From Chloroflexota bacterium (GTDB taxonomy: Bacteria; Chloroflexota; UBA6077): a stretch of 15,437 nucleotides of DNA. Made by a program: the position numbers and the translations under genes. This document shows, piece by piece, positions 15,221 to 15,437 of the stretch. Numbering within the stretch: position 1 is the first letter of the stretch; each line of letters begins with the position of its first letter. Location of the stretch: assembly GCA_021806765.1 (NCBI GenBank), contig JAJZQR010000113.1:1-15437 (forward strand), in the 5' to 3' direction. Under the pieces are notes generated by a model. It was not told the DNA's origin and made no database searches. It saw nothing but the letters and a program-made list of their open reading frames with translations.

Positions 15221-15437
15221 GTGAAAACGGGCACCACCGAAAAGGGGCTGGAGAGCCTGATCGTCGCGACGATGACCGGCCTGCCGGCGGCACCCGCGTC
15301 GACCGACGATTTCACCCACGATCCCGTTGCGCCCTACGGCGGGACCGGTTGGCTCCAGGGCGACCCGGCCGATTACGACCGAGAGTTCGCTGTGGACCTC
15401 GCCCAGCTCCGCGCCTTCCTGGTGGAGACCCAACCCG
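15221..15437 (+). CDS. hsdR: Type I restriction endonuclease subunit HsdR, N-terminal 72 codons (cut by window end)
   Basis: The GTG start, with GGGAGA about 4-5 bases upstream, opens a frame that reads TEKGLESLIVATMTG, then YGGTGWLQGDPADYDREF and VDLAQLRAFLVETQP. These are the characteristic first residues of HsdR, before its PD-(D/E)XK nuclease and translocase domains. The nuclease and helicase motifs lie beyond the window. HsdR drives ATP-dependent DNA translocation and cleavage with HsdM2-HsdS. It is the same strand as hsdM and hsdS but 8 kb from hsdM, separated by the DUF262, darT and darG genes and a 393-bp repeat region, so it may be controlled separately. GC is high (72% in a sampled line), like hsdM. 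Confidence 0.92.
   Translation, partial: MKTGTTEKGLESLIVATMTGLPAAPASTDDFTHDPVAPYGGTGWLQGDPADYDREFAVDLAQLRAFLVETQP

Noticed and set aside
15080..15433. Minus-strand 117-codon frame at the window end
   Set aside because: The plus strand in 15221-15437 encodes an unmistakable HsdR N-terminus, and the rest of the frame crosses the repeat region.
1..15437. tRNA, rRNA, insertion sequence or integrase genes
   Set aside because: None seen: no tRNA-like cloverleaf with T-loop and acceptor pairing, no transposase motifs and no recombinase motifs were found on either strand by eye.

Overview
The window is high-GC bacterial DNA. TTG and GTG starts are common, Shine-Dalgarno sites are strong (GGAGG), and a broken secreted amidase carries a Pro-Thr repeat linker. 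This style suits Chloroflexota such as the Thermomicrobia/Sphaerobacter group, or a high-GC Firmicute. That placement is an inference from style and was not checked by any search.

Left part (1-6600), chromosomal-looking. An unrecognised small protein (57-593, + strand) faces a run of minus-strand genes. These are a small ABM-domain monooxygenase-like protein (603-905), a universal stress protein (1054-1500), a soluble two-PAS sensor histidine kinase (1754-3310), and a 936-residue ORF (3702-6512). The long ORF joins a TetR-type repressor in frame to a phosphotransferase that resembles rifampin phosphotransferase (ATP-grasp, middle domain, mobile phosphohistidine domain). A 24-bp perfect inverted repeat lies inside its putative promoter. 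An internal GGAGG-7-GTG site at the domain junction could also start the enzyme on its own.

Junction (6767-7350). The 5' part of a secreted N-acetylmuramoyl-L-alanine amidase-like gene is disrupted by two compensating frameshifts. Homology-like sequence stops near 7345, just before a defence locus begins. This looks like the left edge of an island.

Defence locus (7447 to the window end, all + strand). The order is hsdM (type I methyltransferase), a DUF262/HNH nuclease of the GmrSD/SspE type, hsdS (type I specificity subunit), darT (DNA ADP-ribosyltransferase toxin), darG (macrodomain antitoxin), a 393-bp repeat-rich regulatory region, and the start of hsdR, cut by the window end. Two junctions (nuclease/hsdS and darT/hsdS-distal darG frame) use TGATG overlaps. 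The locus therefore interleaves a type I restriction-modification system with a modified-DNA-type nuclease and a DNA-targeting toxin-antitoxin pair. hsdM and hsdR look GC-rich like the flanks (67% and 72% in sampled lines). The nuclease-hsdS-darTG block is lower (52-57%), as if it was exchanged as a cassette between conserved hsdM and hsdR.

The most unusual features are the composite hsdM-nuclease-hsdS-darTG-hsdR operon, the TetR-phosphotransferase fusion with its own operator, and the GTTGC-box and TACTTGA repeat arrays between darG and hsdR.
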